Shown here one piece after another: positions 32,113 to 42,830 of a stretch of 43,130 nt of DNA (position 1 is its first letter; every line of letters starts with the position of its first letter). The notes beneath the pieces were generated by a model that was not told the origin of the DNA, searched no databases, and saw only the letters and a list, made by a program, of their open reading frames with translations. The position numbers and the translations under genes are program-made. The stretch comes from Verrucomicrobiota bacterium (lineage in GTDB: Bacteria; Verrucomicrobiota; Verrucomicrobiia; Limisphaerales; Fontisphaeraceae), in the NCBI GenBank assembly GCA_037139415.1, contig JBAXGN010000049.1, positions 1-43,130 on the forward strand, in the 5' to 3' direction.

Positions 32113-32274
32113 ACCAGCAGCCGGTGGTATTTTGTGCCCCGCGCGGCTGTGGTTATATGTTTGTTGATGGCTGAAACAGGCAGGGCCAAACAAATATGAT
32201 ACACGGTCCGGTAATGCCAGTCCCAAAGCTCAGTCTGCACGCACACTGAGCGGCTGGATGATTTTACCCGGACC
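32113..32274 (+). ncRNA. Structured 5' leader: three consecutive imperfect hairpins
   Basis: Hairpin 1 (32113-32153): ACCA-g-CAGCCG pairs with CGGCTG-TGGT, ten pairs with one bulged G. Hairpin 2 (32155-32197): ATAT-gt-TTGTT pairs with AACAA-ATAT, enclosing TGGC/GCCA. Hairpin 3 (32205-32274): GGTCCGGTAA pairs with TTACCCGGACC around one bulged C, enclosing CCAG/CTGG and a perfect 7-bp stem GCTCAGT/ACTGAGC with loop CTGCACGCAC. It ends 31 bases before the ATG of the 10.4-kb gene. I recognise no known riboswitch class. It might act in RNA stability or translation control. The rest of 31980-32305 shows no coding potential. Confidence 0.4.
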
Positions 32275-32305
32275 ATCCGAACAACCTTCCAAAATTAAAA
32301 CGATT

Positions 32306-35300
32306 ATGAATACAAAACACCAAACTATCTCTTTAAAAACCCTGGCTCTTCTTTGCCTGACAGGAATCCTGCTGGCGGGTGCTGCGCTGACGACGTTTGC
32401 CGCCCCCCGGAGTTGGGCGGGCAATGGCAGTACCCCTTCTTGGCTGGATCCCCTTAACTGGAATGAGGGTGCCTTGACCAGCGGTGACTTTCTGAGTTTT
32501 ATCAGCCCAGTGACAAAGCCAGCCAATTCAAATGATGCCCCCGGACGTGTGGTGGGGTCTCTGACGTTTGGGCCGGGAACCAGCGGATATGGCTTGGGTG
32601 GGGCATCGTTATTCATCACCAACGGCATCAGCAATTCCAGTTCCAGTGCTTTGAACACAATTAGCAACTCGATCTCGTTTGCCACTCCGTCGGCGGTCGG
32701 TCTTGTCCAAGCCACCCAGACCGTATTGAACGCCGTTGCCAGCGGCAGCGGCGCGCTGGTGTTCAAAGGGTTTCTGACCAACAGCGCTCCGTCGGGTGCG
32801 GCGGCAGGCACCAACGTGCTGGTGTTTGGCGGCACGGGTGATTTCGGGGTGAGTAATGTTATCTCGGGGGTCGCGGGGTTGATCAAAACCGGCGCGGGCA
32901 ACCTCACGTTGGGGGCGGCCAATACCTATGGCGGCAACACGGTTGCCGGTGCCATGGTGGATACGCTGCTCTTGGGCGGCACCATTCGCGCGGGGGCCAA
33001 TAACGTGATTCCCAACGGCAATGGCAAGGGCAACCTGAATATCACCAATGCCACGTACGACCTGAACGGCACCACCCAGCAGTCGGTGGATGGTTTGAAT
33101 GGCGATAGCACGGCGATCGTGAACAACTCTTCGACAGTGAGCAATTCGACTCTCTCCATTGGCAATGGCGGCAGTAACTCATTCTGGGGTGGTAACATAA
33201 CAGATCCCAATTGGGCTTCGGGAGGCATTATCACCGTCAGCAATAATAACGGAGGCAGCACTTTCTTCACGGCTGCCAATGCCTACCACGGGATGACCCG
33301 GGTGCAAGGCGGCACGTTGATTCTCACCAATAATGGCACGGTGCTGAATAGCACTAATATTTATATCGCCAACGGTAGAACGCTTCGTATTGATAACAAT
33401 AGTGTGGGCGGCAATCTGACTGATCGTATTAGCGATAATGCCCTGGTTATTCTGGATAACGGCGTTTTGGGTTTCTACCATAACGCGGCCGCTGGTGTAA
33501 ATTACAGCGAGACGCTCGGCACCGTCATCTTCACAAATAATCAGAGCCGGATTGACTTGAATCAAGCGGCGGCCGGGCAAACCTGTACGCTGACCATTAA
33601 CAATGTGGTTCGCTATGGTTCAGGATGGGGTTATTTCAGCGGCACTGGATTGGGATTGGACACGCGTTCCCGCATCATCTTCAACAATCCCGGTGCCCTG
33701 ACCAACGTCGCCATGCAGTTGACACCGTCCGGTGTGCCCTTGGGTATCATTCCCTGGGCCTACAATGGCAGTGATGATTTGCAACGTTGGGTCAGCACCA
33801 ACAACCTGAATTCACCAGCCATCCTGGTTGCCAACGACTACGCGCTGAATATTCCCGAAACGCAATGGGACATCACGAATAACGTCCGGCTCGGTTACGG
33901 TCAGACGTTGACCGGCAGCCGCACAGTGAGCAGTCTGAACCTGGGGGCGTCGGCGGTGGCACTGACGCGAGCTGGCGCATTACCTTTGGATTTGGGTGGA
34001 AGCAGTTTGCGCATCGCGTCTGGAGCACTGATGTTTGGTGGTGATTCTACGGGCATTTTCCAGATTACGAATGGCACGTTGACGGCTGGCATTTCGGCAG
34101 GAACACCGGCGGAACTGATGATCTATACCCGCAATACGGGCACGGCGTTGCCACTCAACGTCGGGTATTCGGCCCCCTACATCGGTTCTGAAATCGCGGC
34201 CAGTATCACGGATAATGGCGGTGGGGCGGTTACAGTGACTAAAGCGCTGGGGAACCCGCTCGTATTGAGCGGTAACAATACCTATTCTGGAGGCACAACG
34301 GTTGCGAACGGCGGTGGCACCTTGATTATCGGTAATGGCGGCACCACGGGTTCGGTCGGAACGGGTGATATTACCAACTATAGCGGTGAAATTTATCTGA
34401 ACCGCTCGGATGACCTTCCCTTTACCAATGTGCTGCGCGGCACCGGCGGCAATTTCCGCAAGTTTAATGCCAACAACGTTATCATGACGGCGGACAGCGG
34501 TTCCTATGCAGGTACGGTTTATGCCTATCCCGGCCTCACGCCGGATACTGGCAGCCTGATTCTTGCCGGGGGCGGGCGCCTAACCAACGCCCCAATCACT
34601 GTACGGCGTAGCACGTTTGTCGTTTCCAACTCGGTCTCTGCGAATAACACGGATCGTTTGGGCGATGGCAAAGCTTTTACGCTGGAAGCTGGCACCTTTA
34701 TTTACACCAATGACGGTGGTGGTGCCACCAACTACTCCGAGTCTGTGGGTGGTCTCACAGCCAACTACGGCTTCAATACGGTGGTGGCGGCTCCGCCTCA
34801 GGCAAATTACCGGTCCCGCCTCACCTTCTCTTCCTGGACCCGTAACAATAACTCTACCTTGAATATTGTAGCTCCGGGGCTGGGCACGAATGTTACCACG
34901 GGTAGTGCCACAAACTTGGTGGTGTTCACCACCGCACCGGGCCAGCAGTTCGGCACCTTCAACCCGGCGTCCGTGATTTGCGGTACGGAGTTTGCCAAAT
35001 ACACGACCAATATCAGCTTGGTGGTAACCTCCGTTGCGCCAGTGCTTGATACGGACTTCAATTCCATTGGCGACGCTGCGGGAGAGGCTAATTGGCGGGC
35101 CACCAACAATCTCAAACTGACCAGCAGCGCGGCGACCACTGCCTCTCGAACGGTCAACACCCTCAACCTGACCAATGGGCCCACCCTGACTCAGGCCCCA
35201 AACACCTACCTCACCGTCTCCAACGCGGGTATTCTGGCCAGCGGCGATGCCAATGCCACCATCACCGGTGGCATCCTGAACGGCGGAGTGGCAGAACTCA

Positions 35301-38300
35301 TCTTCCATGTCATGATCTCCACAAATAATGGCAACACGTTGACGGTCAATTCAGTCATCACGAATTCGGCGTATGCCAATCTCGATTTAACTAAGAGCGG
35401 CCCGGGCACACTGGTTCTGGGCGGGGCCAATGTTTACAGCGGCCTGACCCGTATCGGCGGCGGTGTGCTCAGTGTAAGTCAGATTGGCGATGCGGGTTCG
35501 TCCAGTGGCCTTGGAACCAACATTGCCAGCGGCACCTATCTCCGTGGTGGCACGCTCCGATACACCGGTTCCGGTCTCGCGACTACCGCCCGGCCTTTCG
35601 ATGTGCAAGGCAGTGGCGGTACCATTGAAATTAACGATCCGAACGGAAACCTTACCATTAATGCGGCGGTGGCTGGCAATAGCGGTGGAAATTATGCCGA
35701 TTTGACCAAAGCCGGTCCGGGCACGCTCACTTTGGGAGGCACCACGGATAACAACAGTCTTCACGCCATCGTTCAGGCGGGTACGTTGGTGCTCAACAAG
35801 ACTGTGAGCGGGAAGGCTTTAGCTGGCGTTTCCTACGTGGCGCCCGGCGCGACCATCAAGTATGGCAACACCACGTACGGCGACCAGATTCTTGACAGTA
35901 AAAACTGGGGCGTTTTGAATATGAACGGCACCCTTGACCTTGCTGGTGCGAGTGATGCCATTGTATGGATGACGGGCAGCGGTAATATTACGAACAGCGC
36001 CAGCACACCCTCGTTCCTGACCAATGGCGTGGGCGTGGCTTCCGTCAATACGCTCAACATCACGGATGGGGCGAACAGCGGCGGTGGCACGATCACCCTG
36101 GTCAAGAGCGGCGCCAACATTTTGGCGTTGAGCGGCAACAACACCTACAGTGGCAAAACGCTGGTACAAAACGGCACCCTTGCGATTGACGATGACAGTA
36201 GGCTAGGTGCAGTGCCGACAACGTATGTGGCCGATCAGCTAACCTTGGGTTATATCGGAACCTCGGGTGGATTTGGAACACTGCTAGCCGCACGTGGCAA
36301 TTTCAGCATTGCTGCCAATCGCGGCATCACCCTCGCAACCAATGGTACCTTGGAGGCTGCTTATGGTGCCACCATGACCATCAACAGCATCATTACCGGA
36401 ACCAACAATCTGACCAAGACCGGGCCCGGCACTGTTGTTTTGGCCAATTCCGGCAACAACTGGACCAACGGTCTGACCATCAGCGGCGGCACACTCAAAA
36501 TGGGCGCTTCGGGGGTAATTCCTTACGGCTTCGGCATTGCTAACGTGACGGTCAACGGCGGATCCATGGGGATCGGTACCGCGAGCATTCAGAATTTTGG
36601 TACGCTGGATTTGAATGGGTTCGACACCAGTGTCAACGGCTTGACGGTGAACGTGACCACCCCCGGAGTAGGTGGCGTGGTGTTGAATAACGCGGCCAAT
36701 ACGACTAATACGCTATCCGTTGGTTATGCGGACGTGTCCACCACTCTCAACGGTGGTCTCATGGATAATAACAATAGCCTCGGCGGGGTGTTGGCCCTCA
36801 AGAAAGTCGGGACCAATATCACGATTCTGGGTAACTACACCAACACCTATTCTGGCGGTACCATTCTTGCGAGCGGCAACCTCAGCATTAATAATGACGC
36901 CAATCTTGGTGCCGTGCCGGCCACGCCGACCACCAATATCACGTTCATGGGCGGTACCCTAAGAAATGCGGCTAGTACCACATTCCCTGTAGTGCATGCC
37001 AACCGCATCGTCAATCTCACCACAAGCGGTGGGTTCCTGTCCTCTGGCTTTAATACCAGTCCCTTGGTCATCAATGGCAAAATCACGGGACCGGGTTTTC
37101 TCGGGATCGCCTATGAGAGTTCGACGAATGTGATTGCCAATCCGCTCAACGACTATACGGGTAACACCATTGTGGGCACGAACGGGTACACCCATTTTTA
37201 CAATAACGTGGCTCGCTTGCGACTGGGGGCGTCCGAGGTCATTCCCAACGGCCCCGGCAAAGGCAACCTGCTCATTACCAATACCAGTTTTGTGGACCTG
37301 GGTGGGTTTACCGAAACCGTCAATGGGCTCAGCGGCTTTGGGACTGCCGTGGCGGGTAGTGTGGATAACACCTCGGGTAATGGCAACCTCATCGTTGGCG
37401 ATGCGGACACGACCTCGGTGTTCGATGGCGTGCTCAAGAATACCTTTGGCACGCTCAGCCTGACCAAGATTGGCGCAGGCAAGCTGACCCTGACCAGCAC
37501 GAACTCCTATGCTGGCGGTACGACCAATGCAGGTGGTATCCTGAATATTAACGCGGATACTGCGCTTGGGACGGCAGCGCCGCTGGTCTTCTCGGGCAAT
37601 AGCGCGCTCCAGGAAGCAGCCAATCTCACCCTTTCGGGCAGTCGCTCCATCACGATCAACAGCGGCGTGACTGCCACGAATGATGACCAGGGATTCAACG
37701 TCGCCATCAACGGACCCATCAGCGGAGCGGGTAGCCTTACCAAAGTTGGTTCGGGGACACTCAGCCTGTACGGTGCCAACACCTATTCGGGTAGCACTGT
37801 GGTTGCGGATGGCACCTTGCTGATTACGAGTTCGCACCAAGGTGGCGGGGCCGTTGCCGTCAACGACGGTAAAGTTTTAACGATCAGTTTCTCTGGTCCA
37901 GAGCAGACCGTTCCCATGACTTCGCTGACGTTGGGGACCGCAAGCGGTGCGGCGCTGAACTTCACCGGTTGGGCGGCTGATCCAGCCACGGCCTCGGTCT
38001 GGGCGACCAATCTGGTCGTCAACGGTACGGTCACGATTAATCTCAGCGGCCAGTTTGTGGCCGGTGCCGCCATTCCGCTCATCCGGTACACGGGCGCCAT
38101 TGGCGGCAGTGGGTTTGCCGGTCTGCAACTGGGCAATCTACCACGCGGGGTTACAGCCACGTTACAGGATAATCCGGGTGAGGTATCGCTGCTCATCACC
38201 GATGCCTCGGGTATTTCCTGGACGGGTGCGCTCAGTCCGATTTGGGATGTTGCCAACACTGCGAACTGGCTGTTCTCTGGCAGTGGTACCATGTATCAGG

Positions 38301-41300
38301 AGCCTCCGGGCGACGCAGTAACCTTCGGTAATGGGGCGATCGCCTACACGGTGATACTGAGCAATAATGTGGCGCCTTTGCAGATTCAGTTCACCAATAC
38401 CGACTCCCCCTACACTCTCACCGGCACAGGAATGGTGACGGGCGCGGGGTTGATCATTCAAAATTCTCCGTTCACCAATACCCTCAGCACCACCAATACC
38501 TTTACGGGCGGTACGCTGATCAAGGATGGTGTGCTCAAGATGGGTATTTCCAATGCGCTGGGTGCTCCTTCCGGGCCGTATCTGGCCTCCATCAGTTCCG
38601 GTGCCGCATTGGACTTGAACGGTAATTTTATGGAAAGTGTGACGACCAAGGCCGTGTTGATCAATGGCCGCCGGGGCACCGATGGCGCAATTGTAAACAG
38701 TGGTGCCGCGTTGACGTCACATGGCGTGGGGAGTGTCACGCTGGGCAGCGATGCCGCACTGGGATCTGTCAATAATTATGACGTGGTCGGCCGCTTGGAT
38801 GGCGCCGGGCATCACTTGGATAAGATTGGCGGTAACAGGATTGGCATTCGCACCGGGCCGGTGGTTAACCTGAATGGCATCACCGTCAGCAATGGAACTT
38901 TGGAAGTATTCGTTGATTTGGGCGGCGCACCCGTCGAAGTGCAGACCAACGCCTCATTATACTTGAATGGCGTAGTGGGTGGCGTGGTGTCCAATTCCAC
39001 ACTTACGATGCATTCCGGTACCTTCTCGGTCTCTGGAACCGCCAGCGGTTGGTCCGGCCCGGTCATCCTGCAGGATGGCACAAATGCCTTTAATCCCACC
39101 ATTGGCAACTTAAGTCTCTTCGGCCCCATCAGCGGCACTTCACCGTTGACAAAAAATGGCGGGAATAGTCTGTTACTTTACAATGGCGCGAACAGTTGGA
39201 GCGGCCCCACCACCAACAGTTCAGGGGTGCTCTATGCCTACGCTAGTGGCGCATTGCCGGTGGATGTGGTCAACAACGCCATTGTGGCCTTTGTGCCCAG
39301 CAACGGCGCTACCATCGTTTACGGGAAGACGCTGACCGGTTTCGGCAATCTTGCCACGGCCTCCAGCGCCCTGGGTACCACCATCTTTACCGGTACGAAC
39401 CTGTGTAGTGGCGGGTTGCAGGTCAATGGCGGCACCATGATCATCACCAATGGCGGATATACCACCAACGCGCTCATTGTGGGTTACACGAATACGGTCG
39501 GCAGCACACTGATCATCGGGGCAGGCGGCACAGTCAGCGCCACCAACTTGATTGTGGGGTTGGATACCACCAACGTCACCCGCCTCACCGCGTTGGCAGG
39601 CAGTACCTTCACGGTCGGTAAAGGTGCCAACAGCCTGTTCCGCGTGGGCGGACGCACCGGCCCCAATGTGAACAACTGTTCAGCCTTTGTGAACCTTGCC
39701 GCGATGTCCAATTTCACAGCTAATGTCGGGCAGTTCATGGTGGGCACCGATAACAGTTCGGGTGGCACGGGTAATTACGATGGGACGGTATTTCTGGCGA
39801 CCAACAATACCATCACGGCGGCCAACTACGTTTATCTGGGCTTCAGCACCGTGGTTGGTGGCTCTCCGCTTACCAATACGATGGTTTTCGGCAGCGGCAC
39901 CAACCTGCTCATTACCCCGCTGGCGATCGTAGCACATTACAAGACCAGTGGCTATATGTACATGAATAGCGGCGGGAATTTGACGCTCAGCAACACTGTG
40001 GCTCCCTACAAGACAGCGTTGCTCATCGCCACCAATAATGGCACAGGCAATACGACCACTGGTTTGGTAGATATGGCCAGCGGAACAATCAGCGCTCGCC
40101 TGAACAGCTTGGCCATCGGAAAAAAGGTGAACGGCGGCGGAACGGGAAATACGCGTGGCACCTTGAATGTTGGCACCAATGCCGCCAACGATATCCAAGT
40201 GGATAATGTGGAACTCGGTTACTTGGACAATGCCACCAATGCCAACATGCTGGGCATCGGCACCCTGAACTTCGGTGGCGGCGTTATGGCTATCAGTTCC
40301 AATCTCACCATGGCGACACTGATTGCCTACCCGGCAGTGGTCACCAATGGTTATTCCGCTGGTAACCTCAACCTCACAGGGGGAACGGTGACGCTTGGTG
40401 GCGATGTCGTGGTTGGGGTGGGATATAGTTCACTGATTCTTGATGGTGCCACGTTGGATCTGCGTCCGGAAGGGCGTCCGACCAACGGGCTCATTGGAAC
40501 CGCTCTCTCGCCTCTCAGCACGAATCGTTTTCTGAGCGGGACGCTGCGGAATATAGGCGAGCTTAACGGCGGCACTCCGCTGGTGAAGACGGGCACCGGT
40601 ACCTTGATCTTGGATGGCACCAACACTTATACCGGTCTGACCTTGGTCAGCAACGGCACGTTGCTGGTTCACGGCATCATTAACACCAATGCGCTGGTGA
40701 CCTACGCGGGGGCCACCCTTGGCGGTAACGGCGTCATCCACGGTCCGGTGACCATCCAAAATGGCGCCACCCTCAGCCCGGGGGCCTCCATTGGCATCCT
40801 GACGGTCAGCAACTCCCTGACCATTGCCAATGGCGCGGTGACGGTCATGGAAATCAACAAGACCGGCAACGTCCTGACCAATGACCTGGCGCGGGCCGCC
40901 ACCATCACTTATGGCGGCACGTTGAATCTGGCACTCAGCGGTTCGGCCTTGCAATCCGGGGATGCCATCAAACTCTTTGACGCCTCCTCGGCCTATGTGG
41001 GCGCATTCACCAATATCACCCCGGCTACCCCGGGGACCGGCTTGGTGTGGAACACCAACCAGTTGGCGGTCAATGGCACGCTGATGGTGCAAGGCATCCC
41101 GGTCATCACCCAAGACCCGGTCAGCCAGACCAGCGGCACGCATCTGACGGCGATCTTTACTGCCGGGGCACAGGGCTATCCGGCGCCGGATTACCGGTGG
41201 TACTTCGATACCAATACGCAGGTGGCGGGTGCTACCAGCCTGACCCTGACACTCAACAACCTGCAACTGAGCCAGGCAGGGTACTACCAGTTGGTGGCCA

Positions 41301-42703
41301 GCAACCTATATGGTTCCGCCACGAGCGCGCCGGCCCAGTTAGTGATTACCAATACCGTCACGGGGCCCAGCGTTTTAGTGATTACGCCTTCACCCACCAA
41401 CTACGTTGAAGTGGGTTATCCAGTGGGCTTCCTGGCCACTGTGTCGGGGACCACGCCAGACATCCGTTGGTACTTGAATTCAAACTTCAATACCATGGTG
41501 TTCATGGGGGCGGCCTATACCAACCCGGTGGCCCAGTGCGTGAACAACGGGGAGTACTACAGTGTTACCGCCAGCAATGAACTGGGTGTGATCACCAGTG
41601 ACGCCCCGGTTTATGTGGCAGTGACGGACACCAATCGTCCGGCATTTGTGACGGATCTGGTTCAAACCACCAACACCACCGGCGCGGGTTCAAACTTCAC
41701 ACTCTCGGTGACCATGGCGGCGAGCTGTCATGCCCCAGTGTACACGTGGTACTACAATACCAATACCGTGGTGACCAATGGCCTTTTTGACGTGCCGAAT
41801 AATATCAATGCCTCACTGACCTTAACCAACCTGCAAGTGAGCGATTCGGGCAAATACATCGTGACGGTCACGAATAGTAACGGGGCCACCAATAGTATGG
41901 AAGTGACCCTGGTGGTAACCAACCACTCCAGTGTGGCGCTTGGCTTGCTGATCACCCCGTCGCCGACCAACACGGTAGATGCGGGCAACACGGCGGGATT
42001 CACCGCCACAGTGACGGGTGGCACATCGCCGATTGACTTCTACTGGTACAAGCTGCCGAGCCTGACCGTGCCGGTGGGCACCGGCAACAACTTCACCAGC
42101 GCGGTGGTGACGTGCCTAAGCGAAGGGGATGCGTATCAGGTGGTGGCCAGCAATATCGTCGGCCTGGTGACCAGCGCGGTGGCCTATGTGGAAGTGCGGG
42201 ACCTCAACGTCCCGGCGTTCACTCCGGCGATCGTGACCACCAATGTGACGCTGTTGCAAGGGACGAACTTCAGCGTCGCGGTGGGTGTGGCGGCCTCCTG
42301 CAATCTGGCGACCTACCGCTGGTACGTGAATGCGACGAACCTGTTGGCGAGCCAAACCACGCCGACGCTGAGCCTGGCGAGCCTGAAGCTCAATGATGCG
42401 GGTATCTATACGCTGATTGTGTCGAATAACAACGGGTTATCCCAAATTGGGACCGCGGCGGTGGTGACGGTAACATACGTGGTGGAGAACCCGATGGTGT
42501 TGACGCTGGGGACAACGTTCCAAACGACGGTGACGGCGGAGCTGAACCGGGCGTACTGGCTGGAAGCCCGGGACAGCCTGACGGAAGGAACGTGGCACCT
42601 CATCATCGGGGTGACGAACGTGACGGGACCGCAGGTATTGCAAGACGTGCAGGCGACGAATGGCTTTAGATTCTACCGGATCGGCAGCGCGCCTGCGCCA
42701 TAA
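32306..42703 (+). CDS. Giant secreted autotransporter-associated beta-strand repeat (PATR) protein with Ig-like C-terminal domains
   Basis: 3465 residues, Gly/Asn/Thr-rich. ATG 32306 begins a signal peptide (cleavage about TTFA|AP). At least 11 PATR motifs of the form LTKxGxGTLxLxGxNTYSGxTxVxxGTL occur near residues 192, 641, 1027, 1132, 1263, 1368, 1497, 1717, 1809, 2279 and 2759, predicting a long right-handed beta-helix. Residues ~2930-3410 hold several Ig-like domains (YRWYFDTNT, LQLSQAGYYQLVASN, LQVSDSGKYIVTVTNSN, LKLNDAGIYTLIVSNN). The end (YWLEARDSLTEGTWHLI...FRFYRIG) is a beta-sandwich tail common in Verrucomicrobia. There is no C-terminal beta-barrel and no PEP-CTERM anchor, so the export route is not the classical autotransporter one. 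It is likely a surface adhesin or matrix fibre. Confidence 0.93.
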   Translation: MNTKHQTISLKTLALLCLTGILLAGAALTTFAAPRSWAGNGSTPSWLDPLNWNEGALTSGDFLSFISPVTKPANSNDAPGRVVGSLTFGPGTSGYGLGGASLFITNGISNSSSSALNTISNSISFATPSAVGLVQATQTVLNAVASGSGALVFKGFLTNSAPSGAAAGTNVLVFGGTGDFGVSNVISGVAGLIKTGAGNLTLGAANTYGGNTVAGAMVDTLLLGGTIRAGANNVIPNGNGKGNLNITNATYDLNGTTQQSVDGLNGDSTAIVNNSSTVSNSTLSIGNGGSNSFWGGNITDPNWASGGIITVSNNNGGSTFFTAANAYHGMTRVQGGTLILTNNGTVLNSTNIYIANGRTLRIDNNSVGGNLTDRISDNALVILDNGVLGFYHNAAAGVNYSETLGTVIFTNNQSRIDLNQAAAGQTCTLTINNVVRYGSGWGYFSGTGLGLDTRSRIIFNNPGALTNVAMQLTPSGVPLGIIPWAYNGSDDLQRWVSTNNLNSPAILVANDYALNIPETQWDITNNVRLGYGQTLTGSRTVSSLNLGASAVALTRAGALPLDLGGSSLRIASGALMFGGDSTGIFQITNGTLTAGISAGTPAELMIYTRNTGTALPLNVGYSAPYIGSEIAASITDNGGGAVTVTKALGNPLVLSGNNTYSGGTTVANGGGTLIIGNGGTTGSVGTGDITNYSGEIYLNRSDDLPFTNVLRGTGGNFRKFNANNVIMTADSGSYAGTVYAYPGLTPDTGSLILAGGGRLTNAPITVRRSTFVVSNSVSANNTDRLGDGKAFTLEAGTFIYTNDGGGATNYSESVGGLTANYGFNTVVAAPPQANYRSRLTFSSWTRNNNSTLNIVAPGLGTNVTTGSATNLVVFTTAPGQQFGTFNPASVICGTEFAKYTTNISLVVTSVAPVLDTDFNSIGDAAGEANWRATNNLKLTSSAATTASRTVNTLNLTNGPTLTQAPNTYLTVSNAGILASGDANATITGGILNGGVAELIFHVMISTNNGNTLTVNSVITNSAYANLDLTKSGPGTLVLGGANVYSGLTRIGGGVLSVSQIGDAGSSSGLGTNIASGTYLRGGTLRYTGSGLATTARPFDVQGSGGTIEINDPNGNLTINAAVAGNSGGNYADLTKAGPGTLTLGGTTDNNSLHAIVQAGTLVLNKTVSGKALAGVSYVAPGATIKYGNTTYGDQILDSKNWGVLNMNGTLDLAGASDAIVWMTGSGNITNSASTPSFLTNGVGVASVNTLNITDGANSGGGTITLVKSGANILALSGNNTYSGKTLVQNGTLAIDDDSRLGAVPTTYVADQLTLGYIGTSGGFGTLLAARGNFSIAANRGITLATNGTLEAAYGATMTINSIITGTNNLTKTGPGTVVLANSGNNWTNGLTISGGTLKMGASGVIPYGFGIANVTVNGGSMGIGTASIQNFGTLDLNGFDTSVNGLTVNVTTPGVGGVVLNNAANTTNTLSVGYADVSTTLNGGLMDNNNSLGGVLALKKVGTNITILGNYTNTYSGGTILASGNLSINNDANLGAVPATPTTNITFMGGTLRNAASTTFPVVHANRIVNLTTSGGFLSSGFNTSPLVINGKITGPGFLGIAYESSTNVIANPLNDYTGNTIVGTNGYTHFYNNVARLRLGASEVIPNGPGKGNLLITNTSFVDLGGFTETVNGLSGFGTAVAGSVDNTSGNGNLIVGDADTTSVFDGVLKNTFGTLSLTKIGAGKLTLTSTNSYAGGTTNAGGILNINADTALGTAAPLVFSGNSALQEAANLTLSGSRSITINSGVTATNDDQGFNVAINGPISGAGSLTKVGSGTLSLYGANTYSGSTVVADGTLLITSSHQGGGAVAVNDGKVLTISFSGPEQTVPMTSLTLGTASGAALNFTGWAADPATASVWATNLVVNGTVTINLSGQFVAGAAIPLIRYTGAIGGSGFAGLQLGNLPRGVTATLQDNPGEVSLLITDASGISWTGALSPIWDVANTANWLFSGSGTMYQEPPGDAVTFGNGAIAYTVILSNNVAPLQIQFTNTDSPYTLTGTGMVTGAGLIIQNSPFTNTLSTTNTFTGGTLIKDGVLKMGISNALGAPSGPYLASISSGAALDLNGNFMESVTTKAVLINGRRGTDGAIVNSGAALTSHGVGSVTLGSDAALGSVNNYDVVGRLDGAGHHLDKIGGNRIGIRTGPVVNLNGITVSNGTLEVFVDLGGAPVEVQTNASLYLNGVVGGVVSNSTLTMHSGTFSVSGTASGWSGPVILQDGTNAFNPTIGNLSLFGPISGTSPLTKNGGNSLLLYNGANSWSGPTTNSSGVLYAYASGALPVDVVNNAIVAFVPSNGATIVYGKTLTGFGNLATASSALGTTIFTGTNLCSGGLQVNGGTMIITNGGYTTNALIVGYTNTVGSTLIIGAGGTVSATNLIVGLDTTNVTRLTALAGSTFTVGKGANSLFRVGGRTGPNVNNCSAFVNLAAMSNFTANVGQFMVGTDNSSGGTGNYDGTVFLATNNTITAANYVYLGFSTVVGGSPLTNTMVFGSGTNLLITPLAIVAHYKTSGYMYMNSGGNLTLSNTVAPYKTALLIATNNGTGNTTTGLVDMASGTISARLNSLAIGKKVNGGGTGNTRGTLNVGTNAANDIQVDNVELGYLDNATNANMLGIGTLNFGGGVMAISSNLTMATLIAYPAVVTNGYSAGNLNLTGGTVTLGGDVVVGVGYSSLILDGATLDLRPEGRPTNGLIGTALSPLSTNRFLSGTLRNIGELNGGTPLVKTGTGTLILDGTNTYTGLTLVSNGTLLVHGIINTNALVTYAGATLGGNGVIHGPVTIQNGATLSPGASIGILTVSNSLTIANGAVTVMEINKTGNVLTNDLARAATITYGGTLNLALSGSALQSGDAIKLFDASSAYVGAFTNITPATPGTGLVWNTNQLAVNGTLMVQGIPVITQDPVSQTSGTHLTAIFTAGAQGYPAPDYRWYFDTNTQVAGATSLTLTLNNLQLSQAGYYQLVASNLYGSATSAPAQLVITNTVTGPSVLVITPSPTNYVEVGYPVGFLATVSGTTPDIRWYLNSNFNTMVFMGAAYTNPVAQCVNNGEYYSVTASNELGVITSDAPVYVAVTDTNRPAFVTDLVQTTNTTGAGSNFTLSVTMAASCHAPVYTWYYNTNTVVTNGLFDVPNNINASLTLTNLQVSDSGKYIVTVTNSNGATNSMEVTLVVTNHSSVALGLLITPSPTNTVDAGNTAGFTATVTGGTSPIDFYWYKLPSLTVPVGTGNNFTSAVVTCLSEGDAYQVVASNIVGLVTSAVAYVEVRDLNVPAFTPAIVTTNVTLLQGTNFSVAVGVAASCNLATYRWYVNATNLLASQTTPTLSLASLKLNDAGIYTLIVSNNNGLSQIGTAAVVTVTYVVENPMVLTLGTTFQTTVTAELNRAYWLEARDSLTEGTWHLIIGVTNVTGPQVLQDVQATNGFRFYRIGSAPAP

Positions 42704-42746
42704 CGACAAATTTACGCGTACAGGGACGCGGAAGGCACTCCAACCC

Positions 42747-42776
42747 AAAGCCGGGCTCAATGCCCGGCTTTTTTTA
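42747..42776. terminator. Strong bidirectional-type terminator after the giant gene
   Basis: AAAGCCGGGC (42747-42756), a 5-base loop, GCCCGGCTTT (42762-42771): a 10-bp perfect stem followed by a T-run to 42775. A's precede the stem (CCCAAAG), so it could also serve the convergent gene remnant, whose TAA lies in the T-run. Confidence 0.92.
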
Positions 42777-42830
42777 TTGTAACACCGCCCGGATTTGGTC
42801 CATCTGCGTCAGCGACACATACTCGATCTG
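42774..42830 (-). pseudogene. C-terminal remnant of a gene cut by the IS
   Basis: A minus-strand frame reads QIEYVSLTQMDQIRAVLQ then TAA (42774-42776). It is open up to 42830, and the next codon, inside the IS terminus CTAG, is a stop. Its position directly behind a shared terminator and against the IS border fits the tail of a real gene truncated by insertion. Eighteen residues are too few to identify. Confidence 0.45.

Noticed and set aside
32113-32274. Cyclic-di-GMP (GEMM) or cobalamin riboswitch
   Set aside because: A CACGCAC string in the loop recalls GEMM, but the surrounding conserved segments and pairing of either class are missing.
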